A DNA stretch of 64,000 nt from an uncultured Duncaniella sp. (lineage in GTDB: Bacteria; Bacteroidota; Bacteroidia; Bacteroidales; Muribaculaceae): positions 62,001-126,000 of the forward strand of contig CAJTJG010000004.1 in NCBI GenBank assembly GCA_910576785.1, given 5' to 3'. Below the pieces are notes generated by a model. The model saw only the letters and a program-made list of their open reading frames with translations, did no database searches and had not been told where the DNA came from. Each line of letters begins with the position of its first letter. Position 1 is the first letter of the stretch. This document shows positions 47,188-56,456 of the stretch, piece by piece. Both the position numbers and the translations under genes were made by a program.

Positions 47188-47218
47188 CAAAGATAATCAT
47201 ATTTTCTCACTATATTTG
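47188..47218. promoter_or_regulatory. Overlapping divergent promoters for the helicase and GH51 genes
   Basis: TATATTTG (47211-47218, +) serves the GH51 gene; TATCTTTG (47195-47188, -) serves the helicase. The two -7 boxes lie only 15 bases apart, so polymerase binding should be mutually exclusive. The helicase ATG is four bases past its box, implying a leaderless mRNA. Confidence 0.5.
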
Positions 47219-47243
47219 CATAAAATTCCAATCACGCTTCACC

Positions 47244-49712
47244 ATGAAAAATATTTTAAGAAATATAGCCCTTGCCGGAGTTCTCGGAACCTCGGCTCTG
47301 GGCATGTCGGCACAGATGCCTGATTCGCTATACGTGTTCTCCTATGCCGAGGACGGACGCACCGGCCTGCGGATGGCCGTAAGTCCCGACGGGCAGACAT
47401 GGAGTCCGGTCGGGCCGGGTGCAGACCTCGTGAAGTCCGACTTCGGATCGTGGGGTAGCGCTCCGTCATCAAAGAAGATGTATGGCCCACAGCTGTATCA
47501 CTCACCCGCAAAAGGCCGTTGGTACTGCATCTGGGCAGTGACACCCGATGGAGAGACATTCGCATGCGCCGAGAGCCCCGACCTCGTCAACTGGCGCCCG
47601 CAGACATTCTTCCGCAAGAGCGATCTCGGAAAATTCATCCCCTCCGACGCCCGCAGTGTCAGGACGGCCGATGTAACCCTCGGCGGCACTACTTTCAAAG
47701 GTCAGATCCAGATGGCCGACCGCGCCACCGTGAAGAACCTCCTCAATGCCATGGAGCTGCGTGCCGCACGTACCGCACTAAACAACGAACAGGCACGCGA
47801 CGATGCCTCGCGATTCGCCAGCCTCGGCCCTCTGAAGGCCAATCTTGACATATCAGCCGACTCAAAACCCATCAGCAACACCCTCATAGGCATATTCTTC
47901 GAGGATATCAACTATGCCGCCGACGGCGGTCTGTATGCCGAACTGGTGCGCAACCGCGACTTCGAGTTCTCATCCACCGACCGCCGCGAGTGGACTCCCC
48001 TCACCGGCTGGGAATGGAGCGGCGGCGAGGTGACGGTAGCTACCTCCGACCCCATCCATCCCAACAACCCCAACTATGCCGTCGCAACCCCTGCTCCGGG
48101 CGAAACCCTGCGCCTCGCCAACAGCGGCTTTGACGGCATACCGGTAAAGAAGGGCGAAAAGTACGACTTCTCGCTGCGCGGACGCACCTCCGGAGGAAGC
48201 ACACATGTGAAAGCCTCACTCGTAAGCCCCGATGGCTCCACGCTCGGAAGCACCACATTGAAGATAGGGAGCCGCGGATGGAAGGAGAGCAAGGGGGTGA
48301 TCACCGCCAATGCCGCAGCCGACTCCGCCACACTTGTCCTCGAGCTTACCGGCAAGCCCACGACCCATCTCGACATGGTGTCACTCTTTCCATGCGCCAC
48401 ATTCAAGGGGCGCCGCAACGGCCTGAGAGCCGACCTCGCGCAGACGCTCGCCGATCTCCAACCCCGATTCGTGCGCTTCCCCGGTGGATGTGTGGCCCAT
48501 GGCAACGGCGTGGACAACATCTACGATTGGAAAGGCTCCATCGGCCCGCTCGAGGCCCGCAAGCCACTGCGCAATCTCTGGGGATATCATCAGACACGCG
48601 GCCTGGGTTACCATGAGTACTTCCTCTTCTGCGAGGACATAGACGCCGAGCCGCTCCCTGTGCTCGCAGCCGGCGTACCGTGCCAGAACTCGTCAATAGC
48701 AGCCCACCACACTCACGATGACCTCACGCTCTACGGACAGCAGGACGGCATCCCCATGGAAGAGATGGACACTTACATACAGGACGTGCTCGACCTCATC
48801 GAGTATGCCAACGGCGATGCCCGCACCACTGAGTGGGGACGCCTACGCGCTCAGGCCGGACATCCCGAACCATTCAACCTTAAATACATCGGCATAGGCA
48901 ACGAAGATCTCATATCCGAGGCTTTCAAGGTGAGGTTCAAGATGATAAACGATGCTGTAAAGAGCAGATATCCCGACATTCAGGTAGTGGGAACCGCCGG
49001 ACCATTCTACGAGGGAGCCGACTACGACGAAGGTTGGGCGCTGGCCCGGGCCGAGGGCGTGGATATGGTGGACGAGCACTACTACGTGCAGCCCGGATGG
49101 ATGATCAACAATCAGGATTTCTACGACAATTATGACCGCAAGGGCCCGAAAGTCTACCTCGGTGAATACGCGGCCCATGTCCCGGGACGATTGAGCAACA
49201 TGGAGACTGCCCTTGCCGAGGCTCTCTACCTCACCTCTGTGGAGCGCAATGCCGATGTGGTGGCCATGACATCCTACGCTCCACTCCTCGCCAAAGACGG
49301 ACGCACCCAGTGGCGCCCCGACCTGATCTACTTCAGCAACAACGACGTGCGTCCCACCACCGATTATTATGTGCAGAAGATGTATGGCAACAACAGCGGT
49401 GACCGCTACGTCGATTCACGACTGGACATCAACACTCGCGATGAAGCGGCACGACGCCGCGTGGGCGTATCTACAGTGACCGACTCCGCTACCGGCGACA
49501 TGATAGTGAAACTTGTCAACATGCTCCCTGTGGAGGTTTCCACCACGCTCAACCTTCCGGAGACATACGGCAGCGCCACCCGCACTGTCCTGAGCGGCAA
49601 GCCGGAAAACACCGATACCAAACCCGTCACCGACCGTATTGACATTGCCTCGGCGACAACCACGGTAAACCTCCCGGCCTACTCGTTCGTACTGCTCCGC
49701 TTGCACAGATAA
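47244..49712 (+). CDS. GH51 alpha-L-arabinofuranosidase with N-terminal propeller-like segment
   Basis: 822 residues with a signal peptide (ending MSAQ). Residues 24-130 resemble part of a GH43-like beta-propeller (GLRMAVSPDGQTWSPVGPG, CAESPDLVNWRPQ). The GH51 barrel follows: GIFFEDINYAADGGLYAEL, the acid/base Glu in GIGNEDLI (E554) and nucleophile Glu in YLGEYAAH (E641). It releases arabinose from arabinan or arabinoxylan, probably in the periplasm. The GH3 enzyme at 15.3 kb could be a partner in plant-glycan use, though not in the same operon. Confidence 0.92.
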   Translation: MKNILRNIALAGVLGTSALGMSAQMPDSLYVFSYAEDGRTGLRMAVSPDGQTWSPVGPGADLVKSDFGSWGSAPSSKKMYGPQLYHSPAKGRWYCIWAVTPDGETFACAESPDLVNWRPQTFFRKSDLGKFIPSDARSVRTADVTLGGTTFKGQIQMADRATVKNLLNAMELRAARTALNNEQARDDASRFASLGPLKANLDISADSKPISNTLIGIFFEDINYAADGGLYAELVRNRDFEFSSTDRREWTPLTGWEWSGGEVTVATSDPIHPNNPNYAVATPAPGETLRLANSGFDGIPVKKGEKYDFSLRGRTSGGSTHVKASLVSPDGSTLGSTTLKIGSRGWKESKGVITANAAADSATLVLELTGKPTTHLDMVSLFPCATFKGRRNGLRADLAQTLADLQPRFVRFPGGCVAHGNGVDNIYDWKGSIGPLEARKPLRNLWGYHQTRGLGYHEYFLFCEDIDAEPLPVLAAGVPCQNSSIAAHHTHDDLTLYGQQDGIPMEEMDTYIQDVLDLIEYANGDARTTEWGRLRAQAGHPEPFNLKYIGIGNEDLISEAFKVRFKMINDAVKSRYPDIQVVGTAGPFYEGADYDEGWALARAEGVDMVDEHYYVQPGWMINNQDFYDNYDRKGPKVYLGEYAAHVPGRLSNMETALAEALYLTSVERNADVVAMTSYAPLLAKDGRTQWRPDLIYFSNNDVRPTTDYYVQKMYGNNSGDRYVDSRLDINTRDEAARRRVGVSTVTDSATGDMIVKLVNMLPVEVSTTLNLPETYGSATRTVLSGKPENTDTKPVTDRIDIASATTTVNLPAYSFVLLRLHR

Positions 49713-49740
49713 CCGCCCCGCGCTGTGCTTTAATGGCGGA

Positions 49741-49859
49741 GATAGAAGGATACAAAAGGACGAAGAAGGGACAAAAGCGACAAGCATTAATTATCTGTGT
49801 AACAATTAATTACTTTATGTCACTTTTGTTCCTTCTTCGTCCTTTTGTATCCTTCTATC
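49741..49859. repeat. Long-hairpin repeat, copy D
   Basis: Arms 49741-49782 and 49818-49859 pair over 42 bp with one mismatch and one G-U, the longest in the window. The core reads ATTAATTATCTGTGTAACAA followed by TTAATTA. It lies between convergent genes, 28 bases past the GH51 stop and 41 bases from the SIMPL stop. Confidence 0.9.
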
Positions 49860-49900
49860 AATTATGACACAGACTCATCAATTAAGACACAGTCAGCAGA

Positions 49901-50593
49901 TCAGTCCTCGAGATAATATACTATTGTGGAAACCACGCGTACCTTCTTGATGAACGGGGTGGAGGAGTCGGAGTCATCTATCGAGAACTGTCCCTGGGTG
50001 GCCGTCTTGATCTTGCCGAGACGCGAATCTGAATCGGCCGCGAACTGTGTTGCAGCGGCACGTGCATTCTTCGTGGCCTCGGCTATCATCTCAGGCTTGA
50101 TGGAGTTGAGCCCGGTGAACTGATAGTTGATATACGAATTGGAGAAAGGCACACCCTGCTTGAGCAGCTCGGCCTGGCGGCGCAGAAGCTCGCGCACCTT
50201 GTCAACCTTGGTGGTGGTGACAGTGACGGTGCAATTGATGGAATAGTTGTAGGAAAACGCGTCCGAGCGGTAACGGTTTGAGGCCGCGTCATATGTGTCG
50301 GGCGGATTCACCGATATCTCATCGGTGGAGATACCGTTGGATGTCAGGAACTTGACGATGATATCATTATTGCGGCTCATCTGGTCATACACACCCTGCA
50401 GATCATTGCCGGCGAGGGAATATGTGATGGGCCATGTGACGAGATTGGCCTCTACCTCACGTTCGGCCAGACCCTTTACTGTAACTTCGCGGTCACGGAA
50501 AGCGATGTTGTCAATACCGGCCTTGAGCGTGAGGCCAACGATGACGAGTGCGAGCGCAATGAGCAGCGCCGGAATGAATTTTAGTTGTTTCAT
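49901..50593 (-). CDS. SIMPL (DUF541) domain protein
   Basis: 230 residues. An N-terminal membrane anchor (LKFIPALLIALALVIVGLTL) is followed by the SIMPL domain: REVTVKGLAEREVEANLVTW, then INCTVTVTTTKVDKVRELL and EATKNARAAATQFAADSDSR. It is an envelope protein of unclear function; homologues have been linked to stress tolerance and outer-membrane integrity. It is monocistronic by position. Confidence 0.87.
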   Translation of the reverse strand: MKQLKFIPALLIALALVIVGLTLKAGIDNIAFRDREVTVKGLAEREVEANLVTWPITYSLAGNDLQGVYDQMSRNNDIIVKFLTSNGISTDEISVNPPDTYDAASNRYRSDAFSYNYSINCTVTVTTTKVDKVRELLRRQAELLKQGVPFSNSYINYQFTGLNSIKPEMIAEATKNARAAATQFAADSDSRLGKIKTATQGQFSIDDSDSSTPFIKKVRVVSTIVYYLED

Positions 50594-50724
50594 GACAGGT
50601 TTTTATGAAAATATTTGTTAAATGGTGATGTCCGGATATGGCTTTCACACGATCTGAGAAGGGATAGCCGATAAATTATAACGATATTTTTTGCCGGAAT
50701 GTTTCATGTTTTGGTTTTTTTTCG

Positions 50725-50732
50725 TATTTTTG
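50725..50732 (+). promoter_or_regulatory. -7 element of the sugar-transferase cluster
   Basis: TATTTTTG matches TAnnTTTG, with a TTTC at 19-base spacing. The leader to the GTG at 50829 would be about 90 bases, longer than elsewhere in the window and perhaps regulatory. Confidence 0.45.
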
Positions 50733-50828
50733 CAGTCAAAACCAACAGACGCAAGGGAATAGACCAGTTTTATAGTAGCTCCCTACCCCCTACATCTAAC
50801 CGATACATAATCTTTTCCACTCTAATCC

Positions 50829-51494
50829 GTGACCTTGACAGCAAAGAGGATATTTGACTTCAGTGCATCGCTTGCAGGACTTCTTATCCTGTGGCCGGTG
50901 ATGCTCGTCACAGGCATACTCATAGCCGTGAGAATGCCCGGTGCCCCTGTGCTGTTCAGACAGAGCCGAGTGGGCCAGCACGGACGTCTCTTCACGCTCG
51001 TCAAGTTCCGCACCATGGTGCCCTCCCACGGAGGCGACAGTGTCAGTGTGGCCGGACAGAGCCGAATCACACCGCTTGGCAGAGTGCTCAGGCGATGGAA
51101 GCTCGACGAGCTTCCCGAGTTGTGGAATGTGCTCAAGGGAGACATGAGCTTTGTGGGTCCGAGGCCCGACGTACCCGGCTATGCCGACCGTCTGGAAGGC
51201 TCCGACCGCCGTGTGCTTGAGCTGAAACCGGGCATAACATGCCCCGCCACACTCAAATACCGCAACGAGGAGGAGCTTCTGGCCGCTCAGGAGAATCCGC
51301 GCGACTACAACGACCGCGTCATATTCCCCGACAAGGTCAGGATGAACCTCGAATATCTTGCCACCCGCACCATGCGCGGTGACATCGCTATAATACTACA
51401 GACCATAATACCATGCCGCACGGGAGCCACCCATGCAGACCTATCCACTCAGGCTCCCGCACATACAGACCTTACTACAACTACAACCTATTAA
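50829..51494 (+). CDS. Initiating sugar-1-phosphate transferase (PglC/WcaJ C-terminal type)
   Basis: 221 residues. One N-terminal membrane helix (about 12-34), then the catalytic features LFRQSRVGQHGRLFTLVKFR and RWKLDELPELWNVLKGDMSF followed by VGPRP. It moves a sugar phosphate from a UDP-sugar to undecaprenyl phosphate to begin a glycan on the inner membrane. It is the short, single-domain form like PglC. The GTG start at 50829 is the first in frame. The C-terminal tail is Thr-rich (TDLTTTTTY). Confidence 0.92.
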   Translation: MTLTAKRIFDFSASLAGLLILWPVMLVTGILIAVRMPGAPVLFRQSRVGQHGRLFTLVKFRTMVPSHGGDSVSVAGQSRITPLGRVLRRWKLDELPELWNVLKGDMSFVGPRPDVPGYADRLEGSDRRVLELKPGITCPATLKYRNEEELLAAQENPRDYNDRVIFPDKVRMNLEYLATRTMRGDIAIILQTIIPCRTGATHADLSTQAPAHTDLTTTTTY

Positions 51495-51508
51495 AAAACG
51501 CATTGACT

Positions 51509-52681
51509 GTGAACTCAATTAATCAGAAACGGATTCTTCTCTGCCTCGCTCACATGAGCGGGAACGAGCTACGTTTCATCGACGAAGCCTTCGCCGATAA
51601 TTGGGTCGTGCCCCTGGGCCCCAATGTCGATGCCTTCGAGCATGAACTCGAAGAATTTTTGACAAAGGGCCATCCGGAACTCTCGCAGCTGCGCGTAGCC
51701 GCCGTATCGGCCGGTACCGCAGCCATCCACCTCGGACTCATACTGCTGGGCGTGGAGAAAGGCGATGAGGTAATCTGCCAGAGCTTCACATTCTCGGCCT
51801 CGGCCAACCCTATCGTATATCAGGGTGCCACGCCGGTATTTGTCGACTCTGAGCCGGACACCTGGAACATGGACCCCGAATTACTCGACAAGGCTATCAC
51901 CGACCGTATCGCCAAGACAGGGCGCAAGCCCCGTGCCATCATCCCCGTGCATCTCTACGGAATGCCCGCTCGCATGGACCGCATCAATGAAGTGGCCGCC
52001 AAGTGGGATATCCCGGTGCTCGAGGATGCTGCCGAAGCCCTCGGATCCACCCTCGCCGGACAGATGTGCGGCACGATGGGCCGAATGGGTGTCCTGAGCT
52101 TCAACGGCAATAAAATGATCACCACCTCCGGCGGCGGGGCCCTCATTTGCCCCGACGAGGAGACGCGCCGTCGCGCCGTCTTCTTCGCCACACAGGCACG
52201 TGAGCAATTCCCCTACTACCAGCACGAGCACATCGGCTACAACTACCGTCTGAGCAACATCTCGGCCGGTATAGGACGTGGTCAGATGACGATTCTGGAC
52301 GAGCATATCGCCCACCATCGCTCGCTCGCCGCACTGTATGCCGAACTGCTCGCCGATGTCGACGGGATTGACTTTCACGGCAATCCCTCGCCGGAGTTCG
52401 ACTCCAACTTCTGGCTGTCGACCATCACGGTCGACCCGCAGCTCACAGGCGGACTCACCGCCGACAGCCTGCGCCGCCACTTCGAGGAGATCAATGTGGA
52501 GACACGTCTGCTGTGGAAGCCGATGCACATGCAACCCGTCTTCTCGGGATGCCCGGCGTATACCAACGGTGTGAGCACCCACCTGTTCGAGCGCGGACTA
52601 TGTCTGCCCTCCGGACCGTGGGTAAGTCATGAAAACGCACATATGATCGTGGAGGAGATGAAGTCATGTTTGAGAAGATAG
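51509..52681 (+). CDS. DegT/DnrJ/EryC1/StrS family PLP aminotransferase (PglE-like)
   Basis: 390 residues. It transfers an amino group to a 4-keto sugar nucleotide. Family landmarks: LGPNVDAFEHELEEF, VSAGTAAIHLGLILLG, EDAAEALGS and SFNGNKMITTSGGGA, where the Lys binds PLP. The GTG at 51509 lies 14 bases after the transferase stop and gives NSINQKRILLCLAHMSGNE; an ATG at 51413 would overlap the transferase by 82 bases and was rejected. It overlaps the dehydratase gene by 16 bases. Confidence 0.93.
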   Translation: MNSINQKRILLCLAHMSGNELRFIDEAFADNWVVPLGPNVDAFEHELEEFLTKGHPELSQLRVAAVSAGTAAIHLGLILLGVEKGDEVICQSFTFSASANPIVYQGATPVFVDSEPDTWNMDPELLDKAITDRIAKTGRKPRAIIPVHLYGMPARMDRINEVAAKWDIPVLEDAAEALGSTLAGQMCGTMGRMGVLSFNGNKMITTSGGGALICPDEETRRRAVFFATQAREQFPYYQHEHIGYNYRLSNISAGIGRGQMTILDEHIAHHRSLAALYAELLADVDGIDFHGNPSPEFDSNFWLSTITVDPQLTGGLTADSLRRHFEEINVETRLLWKPMHMQPVFSGCPAYTNGVSTHLFERGLCLPSGPWVSHENAHMIVEEMKSCLRR

Positions 52682-54318
52682 CTTCCTGGTATTTTTCGAG
52701 AGCGGCCATCCCCTACTGGATTGTTTTCGCCGCCGACTGCCTGATGACATTCATCGGGGGTATCATAGCCTTTGCCGCATACTATTCACTGAGCTTCACC
52801 GTGGCCAACCTCGGCCCACTCTCGCTCTCGCTCCTCGCTTTCTCGCTCTGCTACATGGTGGGCTTCAAACTATTCCACACATATACCGGAGTGATAAGGC
52901 AGACCTCTGTCTCCGATCTGGCACGAGTGGGACTCGCTCTCACCACCGGTGCCTCCCTGATAATACTCATACGTATCCTCACCCCGATCGACGGCATACT
53001 GTTCCCCATAAAATTCAACATCATTCTCATCCAGGCCTTCACGGCCACCGTCCTCATGGGCGGAATGAGGATAGGCGTGAAACTGATCTACGATATTTAT
53101 CTGCGCCACACAGGCATATCCGGCCCATACGGATGCTGCGACCGCGACCTTATACATATGGAGATGTCCGATCTGCTACACCGCGACCCCATCACAATCG
53201 ACATGGACAAGATCGCCAACGCCCTCGGCGGCAAACGCATACTCGTGACTGGTGCCGCCGGCTCCATCGGATCCGAACTCACCCGCCTGCTGGCCGACCT
53301 CGGTCCGGCACACCTCGTGCTCGTGGACCAGGCCGAGACTCCGCTCCACACCGTCCGTATCGAGATGGAGCGCCTCTACCCCCACGTCAGATGCGAGACC
53401 ATCGTCACAAGCATCTGCCACAGCCACCGCATGAGGGAGATATTCAGCCAGTTCAGACCTCAGACGGTATTCCACGCCGCGGCCTACAAGCATGTCCCCA
53501 TGATGGAGGACAATCCCGTGGAGAGCGTGCTCAACAACGTGGACGGCACCAAGAAACTGGCCGATCTGGCCGTGGAATACGGCGTCGAGAAATTCATCAT
53601 GATAAGCACCGATAAGGCCGTCAATCCCACCAACGTGATGGGATGCTCCAAACGCCTGTGCGAGATGTACTGCCAGAGCCTGTCGGGCGCAGAGGGCACC
53701 ACACAGTTCATCACCACCCGCTTCGGCAATGTGCTCGGCAGCAACGGATCGGTGATACCCACATTCCGCGAGCAGATAAGGCGCGGAGGCCCCGTCATGG
53801 TCACACACCCCAAAGTGATACGCTACTTCATGCTCATCTCCGAGGCTTGCTCGCTCGTACTCGAGGCTGCCGTTATGGGTAAAGGCGGAGAGATATTCGC
53901 ATTCGACATGGGCGCACCCGTCAAGATAGTGGATCTGGCCCGACGCATGATACAGCTGAGCGGACGCCTCAACATCGGCATCCGTTTCACAGGCCTCCGT
54001 CCCGGCGAGAAACTCTACGAAGAGGTGCTCAACGACCGCGAGGAAGTACTCCCCACACGCCACCGCAAGATCAACATCGCCAAAGTGATAGCCGGCGACT
54101 ACCATATGACCGACCGCCTCATCAGGCGCCTCATCGACACCGCACGCGGATACGACACCGAGGCCACCGTCAGGATGATGAAGCAGATCGTACCCGAATA
54201 CCGCTCCCCGGCCGACAGCCAGTATGCCTATCTGGACCACCGGCCCGCGAGCGTGGTGATACCCATGACATCAGCCTTCAGGGTCCACCCCGTGGCCATG
54301 AAGGAACGTGAAGGATAA
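52666..54318 (+). CDS. UDP-sugar 4,6-dehydratase (PglF/WbpM-like) lacking the first Rossmann domain
   Basis: 550 residues. Four membrane helices fill residues 14-140. A short stretch (about 145-165, ISGPYGCCDRDLI) stands where full-length relatives carry a 110-130 residue first Rossmann-like domain. The catalytic domain is intact: GAAGSIGSEL (196-205), STDKAVNPTNVMGCSKRLCE with the Met-x3-Lys pair, and RPGEKLYEE. It should form a UDP-4-keto-6-deoxy sugar that the neighbouring aminotransferase converts, feeding the initiating transferase. The in-frame loss is unusual. Confidence 0.88.
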   Translation: MFEKIASWYFSRAAIPYWIVFAADCLMTFIGGIIAFAAYYSLSFTVANLGPLSLSLLAFSLCYMVGFKLFHTYTGVIRQTSVSDLARVGLALTTGASLIILIRILTPIDGILFPIKFNIILIQAFTATVLMGGMRIGVKLIYDIYLRHTGISGPYGCCDRDLIHMEMSDLLHRDPITIDMDKIANALGGKRILVTGAAGSIGSELTRLLADLGPAHLVLVDQAETPLHTVRIEMERLYPHVRCETIVTSICHSHRMREIFSQFRPQTVFHAAAYKHVPMMEDNPVESVLNNVDGTKKLADLAVEYGVEKFIMISTDKAVNPTNVMGCSKRLCEMYCQSLSGAEGTTQFITTRFGNVLGSNGSVIPTFREQIRRGGPVMVTHPKVIRYFMLISEACSLVLEAAVMGKGGEIFAFDMGAPVKIVDLARRMIQLSGRLNIGIRFTGLRPGEKLYEEVLNDREEVLPTRHRKINIAKVIAGDYHMTDRLIRRLIDTARGYDTEATVRMMKQIVPEYRSPADSQYAYLDHRPASVVIPMTSAFRVHPVAMKEREG

Positions 54319-54381
54319 CCAACCCTCATAACCTATCGAAAAAAAACAATCATTAACACATCTCATACCACAAAACCTATC

Positions 54382-56268
54382 ATGAAGCATATCAAGGGAC
54401 TTCAGAGAGCCGCAATGAGAGTACTCCTTCCGCTCGTCGCACTGGCAGGAGGACTTGCAGGCGCATCAGCTCAGGAAAAAGGAGTTCTGTCTCCCGAAGA
54501 ATTCGACGACAAATACGGCAACATGCCGGTGATATATCAGGATACATCAGTCTATGTAGCCCCCACCACCCATATCGTCACCAAAGAGAACCTCTCGCCC
54601 TACCAGGTGGTCACTAACAAGTTCGGCAAAAACTGGTTTGCATTCGCCACCGCCGGAGCACACTCATTCCAGGGCGACTTCTCCGACTGGGGCAAGTTTG
54701 GCGGCACGATCTCCTATGACTGGGGCATCGGTGTGGGCAAATGGTTCACACCCGGCATCGGTCTGAAGATAGAATTCATACGCGGCGACTCGCGCGGCTA
54801 CACCCCCTACAAGGGCCACTACGGATATGGCGACCCCATGTTCCATGGCGATGAGCCATACTGGAAGATGAGAACCATGTGGTGGGATATCAGCGGATCT
54901 GTCATCCTCAACCTCTCCCGCCTCTTCCTCGGCTACGAAGGCTACAACTCCCCCCGCCTCATGAATCAGTTCATGCTCGCGGCAGGCATCGGCGGCGTCC
55001 ATCACATGGGCTTCGGCGACGGATACGGATCCGACAACGAATGGAGCGGACACCTCGAGCTCCAATACTCGCGCTTCTTCACCAAATCAAAGCGTTGGAG
55101 TCTAGATCTCAAGCTCAGAGGCCTCTTCTACCAGACCAACTTTGACCTCAACTACGGCCAGATCGACTATGCCAACAGAAAATGGGACTGCAACGTAGGC
55201 GTGGACCTCGGCTTCACATTCTACCTCGATGGCAAACGCAACCGTGGCTGGAAGACCGCCGTCACCCACACCCACACACGCGACTACGCCGAGCGTCAGT
55301 ACCGCGAGGTACGTGCACAGGCTCCCGCCGACCCCATGAAGTATTCCGAGATCACATTCTATGTGTTCTACCCCAACAACTACTCTGGCCGCAACGACTT
55401 CCCCCTCAACCCCTCGAGCGAGGTCAACACCATCGACTACCTCACCGGCGGTATCTACACCCAGAAGAAATATGCCGACAATGCATCGGCGGCATCAGCC
55501 ATGCTCTCCAACTCAAGCCTGAAGAAAGTACCCACCGAGGACATCCCCACCGAACCGGCCGACCGCGACTTCGCCATAAGCTACATACCGCGCGGCTACG
55601 AAATGGGTGAAGGCCCCATATCCCTCTCCGACGATGTGGCCGACATGACCGCATTCCGCGAGAAAGCCGGCTACTACTACGCACCGATCTACGGCACCAA
55701 ACATGACTGGCACTACCGTATCGACGACGCCACTCTCGACCAGAAGCTGCTCAGCGACAAGAACTATTACGAGACGGAATCCTATGGTCTCAATGCCACA
55801 CAAGGTCTCCCCGTCATACGTGAGAACTTCAACTATCTCAACAACGAATACCTCGTGAGCCTCGCCGACATCTATGCGGCGCTCAACAGCTATAACGGCC
55901 ATATCGCCAAACATGCCGACCGCGACACGGTGGCAAACCTCCGCAACATCCTCGACAACGGTGTCATCACCGCCATCCACGTGGAGGGTCTCGCCACCAG
56001 CCAGGACAACTACACCGGCCCCAACGCCGAGGAAGTAGGCTGGGAACGCAACCAGGCCCTGTCTGAGAACCGTGCCAACAGCGTGGTCAGCTGGCTCAAA
56101 AGATATCCCGCATTCAAGGATATCGACTCCAAGGTATATCGCGTGAGCTCGTTCAAGAACGCCCAGGCCGGTATCGGCAGAGTGGACGATCCGTCCACCC
56201 GAGGCCTTGACGCCAAGCTCAACCGATGCGTGAAGGTGCACATCCAGTTCATGATGCCGCCACGCTAA
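54382..56268 (+). CDS. OmpA-like outer membrane protein with N-terminal barrel
   Basis: 628 residues with a signal peptide (ending GASAQ). Residues about 70-300 alternate aromatic and polar residues like an eight-stranded barrel (NWFAFATAGAHSFQGDF, WWDISGSVILNLSRLFLGYE). A linker leads to an OmpA-type peptidoglycan-binding domain (ITAIHVEGLATSQ, then ERNQALSENRANSVVSWLK with the conserved Arg) that is longer than usual. It probably ties the outer membrane to the cell wall. It follows the glycan cluster by 63 bases and may be its target or co-regulated. A terminator follows. Confidence 0.83.
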   Translation: MKHIKGLQRAAMRVLLPLVALAGGLAGASAQEKGVLSPEEFDDKYGNMPVIYQDTSVYVAPTTHIVTKENLSPYQVVTNKFGKNWFAFATAGAHSFQGDFSDWGKFGGTISYDWGIGVGKWFTPGIGLKIEFIRGDSRGYTPYKGHYGYGDPMFHGDEPYWKMRTMWWDISGSVILNLSRLFLGYEGYNSPRLMNQFMLAAGIGGVHHMGFGDGYGSDNEWSGHLELQYSRFFTKSKRWSLDLKLRGLFYQTNFDLNYGQIDYANRKWDCNVGVDLGFTFYLDGKRNRGWKTAVTHTHTRDYAERQYREVRAQAPADPMKYSEITFYVFYPNNYSGRNDFPLNPSSEVNTIDYLTGGIYTQKKYADNASAASAMLSNSSLKKVPTEDIPTEPADRDFAISYIPRGYEMGEGPISLSDDVADMTAFREKAGYYYAPIYGTKHDWHYRIDDATLDQKLLSDKNYYETESYGLNATQGLPVIRENFNYLNNEYLVSLADIYAALNSYNGHIAKHADRDTVANLRNILDNGVITAIHVEGLATSQDNYTGPNAEEVGWERNQALSENRANSVVSWLKRYPAFKDIDSKVYRVSSFKNAQAGIGRVDDPSTRGLDAKLNRCVKVHIQFMMPPR

Positions 56269-56299
56269 AATAAACAAGTACGTATTCCCTTGAAAAACA

Positions 56300-56345
56300 C
56301 GGTGTACCGGTCCGAGAGAACTCGCATCCGGGCACCATTTTTTTT
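56300..56345 (+). terminator. Intrinsic terminator after the OmpA-like gene
   Basis: Nested stems GGTG/CACC, CCGG/CCGG and CGAG/CTCG stack into one hairpin with an AGAA loop, followed by eight Ts. Confidence 0.85.
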
Positions 56346-56394
56346 ACAGCCCTATGCACATCACGCACCAATTTGTGAAAATATCAAAAGACAC

Positions 56395-56425
56395 TTTGTG
56401 ATATAAGGAAAAATAATTAACTTTG
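56395..56425 (+). promoter_or_regulatory. Promoter of the psd-pssA operon
   Basis: TTTG (56395-56398), N19 and TAACTTTG (56418-56425) are a full consensus match. The start codon lies 31 bases beyond. Confidence 0.75.
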
Positions 56426-56456
56426 CACATTGAGACTGTGACATATCCACACACCC

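Noticed and set aside
49741..49859. Insertion-sequence terminal repeats
   Set aside because: The arms are only 35 bases apart with no transposase or target duplication seen, so this is a hairpin and not the ends of an element.
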